Positions 8,881-17,445 of a stretch of DNA of 64,000 nt are shown in pieces. A model generated the notes under the pieces. The model did not search any database and was not told the DNA's origin. It was given only the letters and a program-made list of their open reading frames with translations. A program made the position numbers and the translations under genes. Source of the stretch: Sedimenticola_A sp040506895 (GTDB lineage: Bacteria > Pseudomonadota > Gammaproteobacteria > Chromatiales > Chromatiaceae). Each line of letters opens with the position of its first letter. Positions within the stretch are counted from its first letter, which is position 1. The stretch is taken from positions 2,201,474 to 2,265,473 of the forward strand of contig JBEVVY010000001.1 in assembly GCA_040506895.1 (NCBI GenBank), given 5' to 3'.

Positions 8881-8943
8881 AAACCCCACACTTCCCTGTA
8901 TAGTTACGATCCAATCGACTTATCAGCACGAAAAACAGTTTTT

Positions 8944-10047
8944 ATGCCCGAAATCATCGTCATAGGCGGCGGCGCCATCGGCATGCTCACCGCCCGTGAG
9001 CTCAGTATGGCCGGCCACAAAGTGGCCCTCTTCGACCGGCTGAAGACCGGACGCGAATCCTCGTGGGCGGGTGGCGGCATCATCTCCCCACTCTACCCCT
9101 GGCGCTATGCCGATTCGGTCACCGCACTGGCCAGTTGGGGGCAGGCGCACTACCAGGCGCTCTCCACCGCCCTGGCGGAGGAGACCGGGATAGACCCCGA
9201 GTGGACCCGCAGCGGGCTGATGATCCTCTCCCCGGACGAGGAGAAAACCGCACGCCATTGGGCAGAAAAGCACGGCAGCCAGCTCGATATCCTTGACCGG
9301 GAAGGCGTCGCAGGCTGTGAACCGGCCCTGGACGCCCCGCCTGCATCCGCAATCTGGATGCCCCAGGTCGCCCAGGTGCGCAACCCGCGCCTGGTCAAGG
9401 CGCTACACCAGGACCTGCTGCAGCGCGGTGTGCAGATCCACGAGGAGACCATCGTTGAGCGCCTGCTGATCGACAAGGGGGCCATGACCGGCATCCAGTC
9501 TGAGACCGGCACCCATCACTGCGACACGGTAGTGATCTGCGCCGGCGCCTGGACAAAGCAGCTCCTTGGCCCCCTCGGCGAGGCCATGGAGATCAAGCCG
9601 ATACGGGGACAAATGATTCTTTTCAAGACAGATCCCGGCACGATCAGCCGCATTACCCTGGAGAACGACCGCTACATCATCCCCCGCAAGGATGGCCGGG
9701 TACTCTTTGGCAGCACCCTGGAGCATGCCGGATTCGACAAGCAGACCACGGAACTGGCCGGAGATGAACTCTACCGCATCGCAACCGGGCGCTTCCCCGC
9801 ACTCAAGGATTTTCCGGTGGAGAAGCAGTGGGCTGGCCTGCGGCCGGGCTCACCGGCCGGCATCCCCTATATCGGCCCACACCCCGAGGTGCGGGGGCTT
9901 TATATCAACTCAGGACACTTCCGCAACGGCGTTGTGCTCGGTCCCGCCTCCTGCCGGCTGGTCGCCGATCTCGTCCTGGAACGCGACCCAGTGCTCACAC
10001 CCGCACCGTACGCCCTGGATGCCCCGCGCGCAGAGATAGACGCCTGA
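8944..10047 (+). CDS. thiO: Glycine oxidase ThiO (FAD-dependent)
   Basis: A 367-residue D-amino-acid-oxidase-like flavoenzyme. The N-terminal dinucleotide fold is IIVIGGGAIGMLTAREL; SSWAGGGIISPLYPWRY follows, typical of ThiO. The C-terminus has WAGLRPGSPAGIPYIGP and YINSGHFRNGVVLGP, the family's substrate and FAD loops. ThiO oxidises glycine to iminoglycine for the thiazole part of thiamine. No TPP riboswitch is evident upstream, and no other thi genes are in the window. Confidence 0.9.
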   Translation: MPEIIVIGGGAIGMLTARELSMAGHKVALFDRLKTGRESSWAGGGIISPLYPWRYADSVTALASWGQAHYQALSTALAEETGIDPEWTRSGLMILSPDEEKTARHWAEKHGSQLDILDREGVAGCEPALDAPPASAIWMPQVAQVRNPRLVKALHQDLLQRGVQIHEETIVERLLIDKGAMTGIQSETGTHHCDTVVICAGAWTKQLLGPLGEAMEIKPIRGQMILFKTDPGTISRITLENDRYIIPRKDGRVLFGSTLEHAGFDKQTTELAGDELYRIATGRFPALKDFPVEKQWAGLRPGSPAGIPYIGPHPEVRGLYINSGHFRNGVVLGPASCRLVADLVLERDPVLTPAPYALDAPRAEIDA

Positions 10048-10074
10048 AGGCTTTTTTGCATATAATTCAGCATC

Positions 10075-10512
10075 ATGAACGAGACCATGCAACAAAATGA
10101 GAACAAGCAGCGGGATATTGTCCGCATGCTGCGCTCCCACAACATCGCACCGACCTCCCAGCGGGTTAAGATTGCCGCTGCCATGTTCGCACGTCCCCAG
10201 CACCTGACCGCTGAGCAGGTCCTCGAACTGGCGAACGAGAACGGGCGCAGGGTCTCAAAGGCAACCGTCTACAACACGCTGGGACTGTTCACCCGCAAGG
10301 GACTGATCAGGGAACTGGTGGTCGACTCCAGCCGCTCCTTCTACGACTCCAGCACCCACAACCACCACCATCTCTACAACCCGCAGACCCAGGAGCTGGT
10401 AGACCTCACCGACCAGCAGATCGAGATCCCCGAGATCCAGGGCCTGCCGGAGGGTACCGAGGTGGACAGGGTTGAACTGGTCATTCATCTGAAGCCCAAA
10501 AACGACCGCTGA
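10075..10512 (+). CDS. Fur-family regulator without cysteines (Irr/PerR-like)
   Basis: A 145-residue winged-helix regulator with the Fur DNA-binding part (PTSQRVKIAAAMFA, VSKATVYNTLGLF) and a dimer domain containing HNHHHLYN. It has no cysteine at all, so it lacks the CxxC structural zinc site that the second Fur protein (26991-27416) retains. The His-cluster and missing zinc site recall Irr, which binds heme or senses iron, but ligand is not determinable here. It lies 27 bp after thiO and just before tRNA-Thr. A second ATG at 10087 is possible. Confidence 0.8.
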   Translation: MNETMQQNENKQRDIVRMLRSHNIAPTSQRVKIAAAMFARPQHLTAEQVLELANENGRRVSKATVYNTLGLFTRKGLIRELVVDSSRSFYDSSTHNHHHLYNPQTQELVDLTDQQIEIPEIQGLPEGTEVDRVELVIHLKPKNDR

Positions 10513-10567
10513 ACTGGTTGTTGTACAGCACAACGCTGTTCTTTATACTCGCCGCTCCAACCTCCAG

Positions 10568-10644
<77 letters not shown>

Positions 10645-10689
10645 ATTTTTCAATGACTTAGAGAACAATAAATAAGCCTGAATATTGAC

Positions 10690-10709
10690 GGGACTACCTG
10701 GGGACTACC
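10690..10709 (+). promoter_or_regulatory. Left integrase arm-type sites (two phased 9-mers)
   Basis: GGGACTACC occurs at 10690-10698 and again at 10701-10709, start-to-start 11 bp, one helical turn. The same 9-mer with the same spacing is found near attR (20989-21048). Inferred binding sites for the integrase arm-binding domain. Confidence 0.75.
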
Positions 10710-10790
10710 TTTTGACGGTATTCGGCATGGTTTCGGTCAAAAATCTTCAATAACTCTTTTCTTCCTATCTTTCACCTTCACAGACGAAAA

Positions 10791-10817
10791 AACCCGCCAG
10801 GTCGAACCATAGCGGGG
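10791..10817 (-). terminator. Terminator of the two-gene minus-strand unit
   Basis: Minus strand reads a CCCGC/GCGGG stem with a long loop, followed by T6. Located 20 bp after the stop of the gene at 10838. Confidence 0.6.
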
Positions 10818-10837
10818 CTTTCTCTTACTTCAGTGCT

Positions 10838-11086
10838 TCAGGATTTATGCATCTGATCCCACAAGGGCTGGCACATCGCTTCAGCTTCATCTATCTGGGC
10901 TGTAATGGCCCACAAGATGCCAGACAGGCATTGATCAGAGATGCGGGTATATTGATCCTCTGCAATTATGGCCGCCAATGAACCTTGAGCCTTTACCAAG
11001 CGTTCATGGATTGCTTCATAAAGATCCGCCGAAGTAGCTTCAGAATCCAATACCATACAGCTGGTTGGGGTAATCTTATTTACCAT
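10838..11086 (-). CDS. Small island protein of unknown function (82 aa)
   Basis: The start at 11086 follows a GGGGGA purine run and lies inside the last codons of the upstream gene (11-bp overlap), so the two are coupled. The product is acidic, helical and has no signal peptide or membrane segment; it contains four cysteines-or-fewer spread along the chain (TSC, DQC, AMC). I do not recognise a family. Like its partner it is dominated by amphipathic helices (LYEAIHERLVKAQGSLAAII), which suggests the two may interact. Confidence 0.6.
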   Translation of the reverse strand: MVNKITPTSCMVLDSEATSADLYEAIHERLVKAQGSLAAIIAEDQYTRISDQCLSGILWAITAQIDEAEAMCQPLWDQMHKS

Positions 11087-11399
11087 GATTGATTCCCCCG
11101 GTCTGCAGCCAGTTCTGGAAGTCCTTCCCCATTTTGATTTCATGCGCAACGCGGCAATCATCCAGGAGCGATTCGAAAATAGATTGAGCTTGGCCAGCCA
11201 TTTTTAAGGCTGCATCGGCAACGCCTGAAATAGAGCCTGCCCTCAATGTTTCTATGTTATTGACATCGGAAACAAGCTGGAGCATGTCCAGGATGCCGGT
11301 TACTGAGTTCATGGCTATATTGAAATCAACCTCTATTGCGTCGAGATTGAGGGGCTGGTCAGCCGCGTCCGAGGGTAATTCAGAGATTCTTGATTCCAT
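11076..11399 (-). CDS. Small island protein of unknown function (107 aa)
   Basis: ATG at 11399 has GGAG eight bases upstream. The product is all-helical with a pattern like a short coiled-coil (MNSVTGILDMLQLVSDVNNIETL) and no membrane segment. It overlaps the downstream small gene by 11 bp. Not recognised; could be an island maintenance or regulatory protein, but nothing in the sequence proves that. Confidence 0.6.
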   Translation of the reverse strand: MESRISELPSDAADQPLNLDAIEVDFNIAMNSVTGILDMLQLVSDVNNIETLRAGSISGVADAALKMAGQAQSIFESLLDDCRVAHEIKMGKDFQNWLQTGGINHGK

Positions 11400-11552
11400 T
11401 GGTAGGTCTCCTTGTGCTTAATGAGACGCCACCCATTCGGTTCCAATCGATTGAGGGGGTGGCGGACTGTACAGGGTTGGAACTACCGGGCACAAGGTAC
11501 CGGCCTTCCCGAAGGAAGCCCCGCACAGCCCACCAAAAAGCGGACATAAAAA

Positions 11553-11578
11553 AACCGCACATTCTTTCGGCGCGGTTT
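11553..11578 (-). terminator. Terminator after the hybrid sensor kinase
   Basis: Minus strand: AAACCGC stem with GCGGTTT and a T7 run, about 90 bp past the kinase stop. The interval 11400-11665 also contains two other perfect short hairpins (CTTCC/GGAAG at 11505-11518; GTTCCAG/CTGGAAC at 11615-11634) and no convincing gene. Confidence 0.7.
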
Positions 11579-11665
11579 CTTCGTGCGCCTTATGCTTACA
11601 GGGTTCCAATCCTGGTTCCAGATTGTTCTGGAACAGTTATAGATTAAAACAGAAGGCGAAAAAAA

Positions 11666-14248
11666 TCAATCTGATTCGTTCGCATTAAGGTATCTGGAGA
11701 TATCGGAATACCGGTATTCGTCAATCATCTGGCTAAGGGCATAGGCCAGTTCATTATCATATTCATGGATTCTCTGAGTCACTGCGCGGACTTCTTCAAT
11801 ATCCAATAGTCTAATCGCATTGGTGAGAGATTGAAGTATTTCACTTGGTAGCTTTTCAATCCGATCCGATATCTTCTCTATGGGATCATTCGATTCAGGC
11901 GGTATTGTTACCTCACTAGAATCTTCATAGATGTAATCTATATCCAATCGATTGCCAATTTGGCTATATATTTCCTGTATATCAAACGGTTTCCGTAGAA
12001 CATCATCACAGCCTGCCTCTAATGCTTTCTGTTCCTGTCCTTTTTGAACACTTGCCGTTAAAGCGAAAATGCAGACATCATTTCCACCTTCAAGCTCTCG
12101 GATATGTTTAGTGGCCTCAAGGCCATCCATTACAGGCATGCGTATATCCATGAATATGATATGCGGCATAGATCCAAGATAGGCCTTGATTGCCTGCTCT
12201 CCATTGTCCGCGGTTTGTACATTAAACCCGACTTTTTCGAGCAACCGTCTAAGTAGTTGCTGATTCTCTATATTGTCTTCGACGATAAGAATGCAGGGTG
12301 CTTCATCTAACTGCGCAAGGCCAACAATCTGTTTTTGTTTCTGGATGTTCTTATATCCATATTCCATTTGTGAGTCTTTCACTGGGATATGGAATCTAAA
12401 GACAGAGCCTTCTCCAGGAGTTGAATCGACCGATATCTCTCCGCCCATCAATTCAACAAATTGCCTGGAGATTGCCAATCCCAGCCCAGTACCTTCCCGC
12501 GTACTTGTATCGTCGAGTTGTTCGAAAGGCTGGAATATCTTCTCTTTAGCATTCGGATCGATTCCACGGCCTGTATCAATCACTTCACAGCGAAGAATAT
12601 ACCCGCCTGTATCAATCACCGGGATTGTAGATACATGAAGAGTTACGGAACCGCTATCTGTAAACTTGATTGCATTGGATAGTAGATTGACCAACACCTG
12701 GCGGAACTTCTTTGCATCTGCATTGATGGCATTGGGAATATTAGGTGCCATCTCAAGGTTTAACTCAATTCCTTTTTCCCCGGCCTTGTGTTTCAGCATA
12801 TTGATGACCAAATAGAATAACTCCATTAAGCTGAAGTCTTCAGGCTCAAAACTGTACTTGCCTGCCTCAATTCGGGACATATCTATTGCATCATTGATCA
12901 ACTGCAATAGATGCTCTCCAGATTTAGATATGATTCGAATGGTTTTTTTATGATCAGTTGGAACAGAATGATCAGAATTCAATAGCTGTGAATAGCCTAA
13001 TATCGTGTTCAGTGGCGTGCGTAGTTCATGGCTCATATTCGCCAGGAAACTGCTTTTTGCTTCACTTGCGCTTTCTGCTGCCTCTTTGGCTGCTACTAAT
13101 TCATGTGTCCGTTCATTTACTTGCTCTTCTAATCCCTTGTTCACCTTGTCCAGCTCATTAGCTAGGTTCCTTTTCTGATTTGAGTAACGATTAAGCAGGA
13201 TCAATAGTACGGTTTGAATGAAAATAACTATCATGCCAAAGACTACTTCATAATAATATTCCTCAAGAATAGTACTGGCATGGTGTCTAATCTCTGCTTC
13301 TGGTAGGGCATCGCTCGAAATGCCCCACTTTATCAATTGTCTTTCGTCGAATATGTATTGCATTCCTCCAGGTATTTTTAAGGGAGCGCCAGGGAAGTTC
13401 CCATTGGCAATGTTCAAAGCAGCTCGCACCGTTTGTTCGCCTACTATCTTGGGATCAACAACATATCCCCCAACTGTTCCAGCTCCAATTAGCGTTTCCC
13501 AAAATGTGTATATCGGTAGAGATGCCTCTTTAGTGATCTTATCTAAGGCATTTCTTGGAGTGATTCTATCGTTAACACTATCTCGGAAGATCAATGTGTA
13601 AAACGCTATATCATCTCCTGATAATCGCTTGGATTTTTCTGCAATCTCATCAAGCCCAATACCTAAGTAACTGACTATCTGGATATTGGCTGATTCAGGA
13701 ATATTATCCTCGATTGACTTCGCTACATGCTGGGAATCAGCCGACATATCACCGAACAAATAGACTTTATTAGGCTCATGGAGTTCTAGCGCTAATTCGA
13801 CAGTCTCTTGGATTGCGCTCTCACTGGAAATAAAGACATATGCCGGTATATCCAGGGAATCATGCGAACTACTGTCGAACATAACAACCGGCGTTTCCTG
13901 CATGGCCGGCCAAAGGTAACGCTGTAAATACTCTATAGCATCGTTCGATTCAGCAATAATGACATCTGGCGGAGTTTCATTGTATTTCTCAGCCAGCAAT
14001 CTGAGCTGCGCTTCCTTCAATTCAGGGCTTGGAAATCTTGAGTGGTCTAGTAGCTGCAGATCAAGAACAATTTGTTTGTCGCTTCTTGTTGCCTCAACAC
14101 TCGCCCCGCTGACAAATGCCCTGGACCAGGGTGTTTGAATATCGAATGACAGTAATACCAGGATGCGTATCTCATCGATTGAATGAACAGCCGGGCTTAC
14201 CATTAAAAGCACAAACAATAGTAGGTTATATGGTTTTATGGCTTTCAT
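11666..14248 (-). CDS. Hybrid sensor histidine kinase with ABC-substrate-binding-like sensor domain
   Basis: 860 residues. Signal peptide 1-23; periplasmic region ~25-330 resembling the ABC-type substrate-binding proteins used as sensors (PDVIIAESNDAIEYL, AGTVGGYVVDPKIVGEQTV); one membrane helix ~333-353; coiled coil; HisKA with SFLANMSHELRTPLN (phospho-His); HATPase with N box (LVNLLSNAIKF), VIDTGRGID and GTGLGLAI; receiver domain with ILIVEDN, MDIRMPVMDG (phospho-Asp) and KPFD; a ~90-residue helical tail that could be a degenerate Hpt. It is divergent from the REC-GGDEF-EAL gene at 14500, a likely output partner. Confidence 0.9.
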   Translation of the reverse strand: MKAIKPYNLLLFVLLMVSPAVHSIDEIRILVLLSFDIQTPWSRAFVSGASVEATRSDKQIVLDLQLLDHSRFPSPELKEAQLRLLAEKYNETPPDVIIAESNDAIEYLQRYLWPAMQETPVVMFDSSSHDSLDIPAYVFISSESAIQETVELALELHEPNKVYLFGDMSADSQHVAKSIEDNIPESANIQIVSYLGIGLDEIAEKSKRLSGDDIAFYTLIFRDSVNDRITPRNALDKITKEASLPIYTFWETLIGAGTVGGYVVDPKIVGEQTVRAALNIANGNFPGAPLKIPGGMQYIFDERQLIKWGISSDALPEAEIRHHASTILEEYYYEVVFGMIVIFIQTVLLILLNRYSNQKRNLANELDKVNKGLEEQVNERTHELVAAKEAAESASEAKSSFLANMSHELRTPLNTILGYSQLLNSDHSVPTDHKKTIRIISKSGEHLLQLINDAIDMSRIEAGKYSFEPEDFSLMELFYLVINMLKHKAGEKGIELNLEMAPNIPNAINADAKKFRQVLVNLLSNAIKFTDSGSVTLHVSTIPVIDTGGYILRCEVIDTGRGIDPNAKEKIFQPFEQLDDTSTREGTGLGLAISRQFVELMGGEISVDSTPGEGSVFRFHIPVKDSQMEYGYKNIQKQKQIVGLAQLDEAPCILIVEDNIENQQLLRRLLEKVGFNVQTADNGEQAIKAYLGSMPHIIFMDIRMPVMDGLEATKHIRELEGGNDVCIFALTASVQKGQEQKALEAGCDDVLRKPFDIQEIYSQIGNRLDIDYIYEDSSEVTIPPESNDPIEKISDRIEKLPSEILQSLTNAIRLLDIEEVRAVTQRIHEYDNELAYALSQMIDEYRYSDISRYLNANESD

Positions 14249-14499
14249 TGCAGGTCATTCATAATTCACAGAATTGCTGCTCTATTCCATGAGCATGAAT
14301 TTAAATCAACAATAGTAAAATAGCACAAAATTTAACCATGCAATTTACACAGGAATACGACCTCTAATTTCCATCTGTTTAACTAAGGATTAATTGTTAC
14401 ATTTATATGACAACACGCCATGAAATTGACTGCTATAGTAAGTGTTGCATGGAAGCATATGGCCAGCACTTATAAGGACTATTTTTCCACATTTATAGC
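14249..14499. promoter_or_regulatory. Divergent AT-rich promoter region of the island signalling pair
   Basis: About 250 bp of strongly AT-rich sequence between two divergently transcribed signalling genes. No gene is seen. Several TATAAT/TAAAAT-like hexamers occur, but none is distinctive enough to assign. Confidence 0.5.
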
Positions 14500-16251
14500 G
14501 TGCTCATAATGCTTCAGAAATCCAGACCCAGCATTGTGGTTTTAGACGACTCTACTGAAGTTCTAAATATCATAAGCAATATATTGGCGGAGGAAGGCTA
14601 TCGTGTCCGTCCTTCAACATCCGCACAGCTCGCACTTAATTCAATTGCCGAAGAACCTCCAGACCTTATCCTGACTGATCTGCGGATGCCTGGGATTGAC
14701 GGGTTGACCTTTATCAGACTCTTAAAAAACAAAAAGGAAAACGAACAAATTCCCGTGATAGTGGTCAGTGCGACCGATGATAAGAAAACCTGCGTCGAGG
14801 CGCTCCAATCTGGTGCATCCGATTTCATCAATAAACCATTCGATAATTATGAGTTAAAAACTCGGATAAAGAACCTGATAACCCTCTATCACGCACAACA
14901 AGAGCTCAAGGCCAGATCAGACCTCCTAGAAGAGCAAGTGAGAGAGCGTACCTTAGAGCTCGAAGAACTCGCCAAAAAAGATTATCTGACAAATCTATTT
15001 AATCGCCTCGAACTGCATACTCAGCTTGGCGAAGCGATAGGGAAAGCAACTCTTATCGATAGCCAGTTCTTTGTTCTTTTCATTGACTTTGACGAATTCA
15101 AATACGTTAACGACACATTCGGCCATTCTTTTGGGGATGAGATATTGAAGTGTGCCGCTAAACGATTGTCGGACCATGTGCGAGATGAAGATATCATTGC
15201 TCGCCTGGGAGGGGATGAGTTCGTCATCGTATTGAATGACGACCGAGAATCAGAGGCGATTAAGCAAACATCCAAGTTTCTGGATGCAATCAAAGAGCCT
15301 TTCTGTATCGATGATCGGACAATATACATTACTGCAAGTGTAGGTATCTGCAATTACCCGTCAGACGGGTTCACTTCGGAAGAGCTCATCAGGAATGCAG
15401 ATAGCGCGATGTACCAAGCCAAGAAGAATGGCAGAAATACACACGAATTCTATACGAGAAAACTGACTTTAGATGCCAAGAAACGCATCGATTTAGAGAC
15501 CTCATTACGAATCGCGATAGAGAATGAAGAACTCTGTCTTTACTATCAGCCGAAGGTAGACATGCGTACAGGTGAAATTATAGGCAGTGAGGCACTATTG
15601 CGATGGCACAGCCCAAAATATGGGTTGATGCCTCCTGGTCAGTTTATCCCGCTGGCCGAAGAAACCGGTCTTATCCTACCGATAGGTGAGAGCATCCTTA
15701 AATCAGCTTGTTATGACATGATTGAGATGCTGGCAATCAATCCTTCCTTGGAGCATGTATCAGTCAATGTATCTGGCATACAGTTTTCACGTACAGACAT
15801 CCTTAGCCAGGTAAAGCAATCATTGGTCGAATCCGGCCTGAATGGCAGATATCTGGAACTGGAAATCACAGAAAGCATACTGATGAGCAATCCCGTTGAA
15901 ATCAATCAAATGCTGCATGACATCAGGGAACTTGATGTCTCTGTGATGGTAGACGATTTTGGCACTGGCTATTCATCGTTAAGCAGTCTCAAGACACTGG
16001 AAATAAGCGGACTGAAAATAGACCAATCATTTGTTGGGGATATCGGTAATAGTAATGACAATGATGGGGCGGTCATTGTGAACACTATTATCGAGCTCGC
16101 CAAACGACTAGAACTGGATGTGATTGCAGAGGGCGTCGAGACACAGGGGCAGATAGAACACCTTGTCGATCATGGCTGTGACCATGGACAAGGATTCTTC
16201 TATAGCAAGCCTGTGCCTCTTGAGGAATTCAAGGATTTATTGGGTCGTTGA
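14500..16251 (+). CDS. REC-GGDEF-EAL dual-domain cyclic-di-GMP protein
   Basis: 583 residues, cytosolic. Receiver domain ~10-130 (VLDDS, LTDLRMPGIDG with phospho-Asp, NKPFDN); coiled-coil linker; GGDEF domain with ARLGGDEFVIV and an allosteric I-site RDED five residues upstream; EAL domain with EALLRW, NVSGIQF, ELEITES, DDFGTGYSS, KIDQSFV and AEGVET, so all metal and catalytic residues of an active phosphodiesterase are present. Both cyclase and phosphodiesterase activities look possible, switched by phosphorylation. GTG at 14500 or ATG at 14509 may be the start; neither has a strong ribosome site. Probably works with the divergent hybrid kinase. Confidence 0.92.
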   Translation: MLIMLQKSRPSIVVLDDSTEVLNIISNILAEEGYRVRPSTSAQLALNSIAEEPPDLILTDLRMPGIDGLTFIRLLKNKKENEQIPVIVVSATDDKKTCVEALQSGASDFINKPFDNYELKTRIKNLITLYHAQQELKARSDLLEEQVRERTLELEELAKKDYLTNLFNRLELHTQLGEAIGKATLIDSQFFVLFIDFDEFKYVNDTFGHSFGDEILKCAAKRLSDHVRDEDIIARLGGDEFVIVLNDDRESEAIKQTSKFLDAIKEPFCIDDRTIYITASVGICNYPSDGFTSEELIRNADSAMYQAKKNGRNTHEFYTRKLTLDAKKRIDLETSLRIAIENEELCLYYQPKVDMRTGEIIGSEALLRWHSPKYGLMPPGQFIPLAEETGLILPIGESILKSACYDMIEMLAINPSLEHVSVNVSGIQFSRTDILSQVKQSLVESGLNGRYLELEITESILMSNPVEINQMLHDIRELDVSVMVDDFGTGYSSLSSLKTLEISGLKIDQSFVGDIGNSNDNDGAVIVNTIIELAKRLELDVIAEGVETQGQIEHLVDHGCDHGQGFFYSKPVPLEEFKDLLGR

Positions 16252-16294
16252 TTCCCTGTTTCTAACCTGTATCAACAGGGATATTCTCCGCCTC

Positions 16295-16702
16295 TTATTT
16301 CTCTTCCAGTGCCGTGATTCTCTTCTCCAACTCTTCGACTTCCACTACCCGCGCTTGATCGCTGACAGTCTTCATCATTGTGGAAGCCTCCATTGGTGAA
16401 ATCTTCCCGGAAGCCATCGCAACAATAATCTTCTCGCCTTGCTCTGTGAGCTTTGCATCCGCCTTCAGGTCATCCAGGACAATCGAACTGTCTCGAGACC
16501 GTATCGGCGGGATTAGCCGGTCTATGCACATCTTCAATGCAGTTGTATCGCCTTCCAGCGCCATTGATACGACCTTCTCCACCAATTCGCTGGCATGGGG
16601 CTGCAGCATCGCCCTGAGTTGTGGCCCTTTACCGGACCCTTTGGGTTTCCCCTTGGGGTTGCCGGATTGGCCTGGTTTAAACCGTGTTTTTTCATTTCCC
16701 AC
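16295..16702 (-). CDS. DUF5681-like protein
   Basis: 135 residues from a GTG start at 16702 with AGGAGG seven bases upstream. The N-terminus, RFKPGQSGNPKGKPKG, is the signature of DUF5681 proteins, small basic-start proteins often found in phage and mobile-element contexts. The C-terminus ends in a short coiled coil (VEVEELEKRITALEEK). Function unknown. Convergent with the GGDEF-EAL gene. Confidence 0.75.
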   Translation of the reverse strand: MGNEKTRFKPGQSGNPKGKPKGSGKGPQLRAMLQPHASELVEKVVSMALEGDTTALKMCIDRLIPPIRSRDSSIVLDDLKADAKLTEQGEKIIVAMASGKISPMEASTMMKTVSDQARVVEVEELEKRITALEEK

Positions 16703-16745
16703 CTGCTGTCCTCCTGCAATATTCAGGTCTTTCTTAAATCAAGCC

Positions 16746-17016
16746 CTACCACATCCCGCCTTCTTGACCGTCATTATCTGACAGTGAGCCGCCTCCGCCG
16801 CCGTCCGATGGTGATCCGGTATTAAGCAGGGGGTCGATTCGCTCTTGCCTGGTCTGCTTTTCCATGGCGCGGCTCTCCGATTGATGCGGACCCGGAAGGC
16901 TGCCCAATGCGCCCCTTGTTTGCCGATAAACCTCGACCGGGCTCCCGCTGTATGGGGCCTGTGCAAGCAACCCCTGAAGGGGGGTAAATCTCGGTGTAGC
17001 TGTCCAGCGTCTTCAT
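16746..17016 (-). pseudogene. Small island gene with an apparent frameshift in a C-tract
   Basis: ATG at 17016 opens MKTLDSYTEIYPP and then loses its coding character. Dropping one C from the run of six (about 16978-16983 region) continues into another frame reading LQGLLAQAPYSGSPVEVYRQ and on to a stop at 16746, giving ~90 residues with a Gly-rich tail. Start overlaps the stop of the gene upstream (ATGA). Either a single-base assembly error in a homopolymer or a true frameshift. No family recognised. Confidence 0.5.
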
Positions 17017-17176
17017 GATGCCTCTCTCCAGTCTGGCGGCGTCCTTTCCCTGCCTTCAGCGATACGTTTATCTGTCTCATGCTGTGGCCTGATAAAGCAG
17101 ATAAACCGTTGGTCTCTTCCATCGTTTCGGTCAATTCCATTAATCTCGCAATATTCCTGGATGATCGGTTCTCGGT
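17013..17176 (-). CDS. C-terminal fragment of an unknown island gene, cut by an N run
   Basis: An open frame leaves the N run at 17176 and reads QEYCEINGIDRND...FICFIRPQHETDKRIAEGR...PPDWREAS before TGA at 17013-17015. That TGA overlaps the ATG of the downstream frame (ATGA), the same coupling as other genes here, which argues the frame is real. A competing open frame starting ATG at 17140 has poorer context. Function unknown. Confidence 0.5.
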
Positions 17177-17367
17177 NNNNNNNNNNNNNNNNNNNNNNNN
17201 NNNNNNNNNNNNNNNNNNNNNNNNNNNNNNNNNNNNNNNNNNNNNNNNNNNNNNNNNNNNNNNNNNNNNNNNNNNNNNNNNNNNNNNNNNNNNNNNNNNN
17301 NNNNNNNNNNNNNNNNNNNNNNNNNNNNNNNNNNNNNNNNNNNNNNNNNNNNNNNNNNNNNNNNNNN
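17177..17367. other. N run (191) at the left end of the IS21 element
   Basis: The gap ends exactly at the first base of the IS terminal repeat, as expected when a multicopy IS breaks an assembly. It could hide the target duplication, the missing integrase C-terminus and the start of the gene at 17013. Confidence 0.9.
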
Positions 17368-17417
17368 TGTTGATTTGCGTTTAATACTGACCCAGGTTTT
17401 GCATCTAATTTTGACCC
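17368..17417. repeat. IS21 left terminal inverted repeat
   Basis: Begins TGTTGATTTGC, then ACTGACCCA and TTTGCATCTAATTTTGACCC, matching the inverted right end at 19870-19929 with a 7-base insertion between the two motif blocks. Confidence 0.85.
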
Positions 17418-17445
17418 GCCCAGATAGCCGGATTATGGCCTGAGT

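Noticed and set aside
11480..11490. GGAACTACC resembling the integrase arm motif
   Set aside because: One mismatch, unpaired and far from the core; likely chance.
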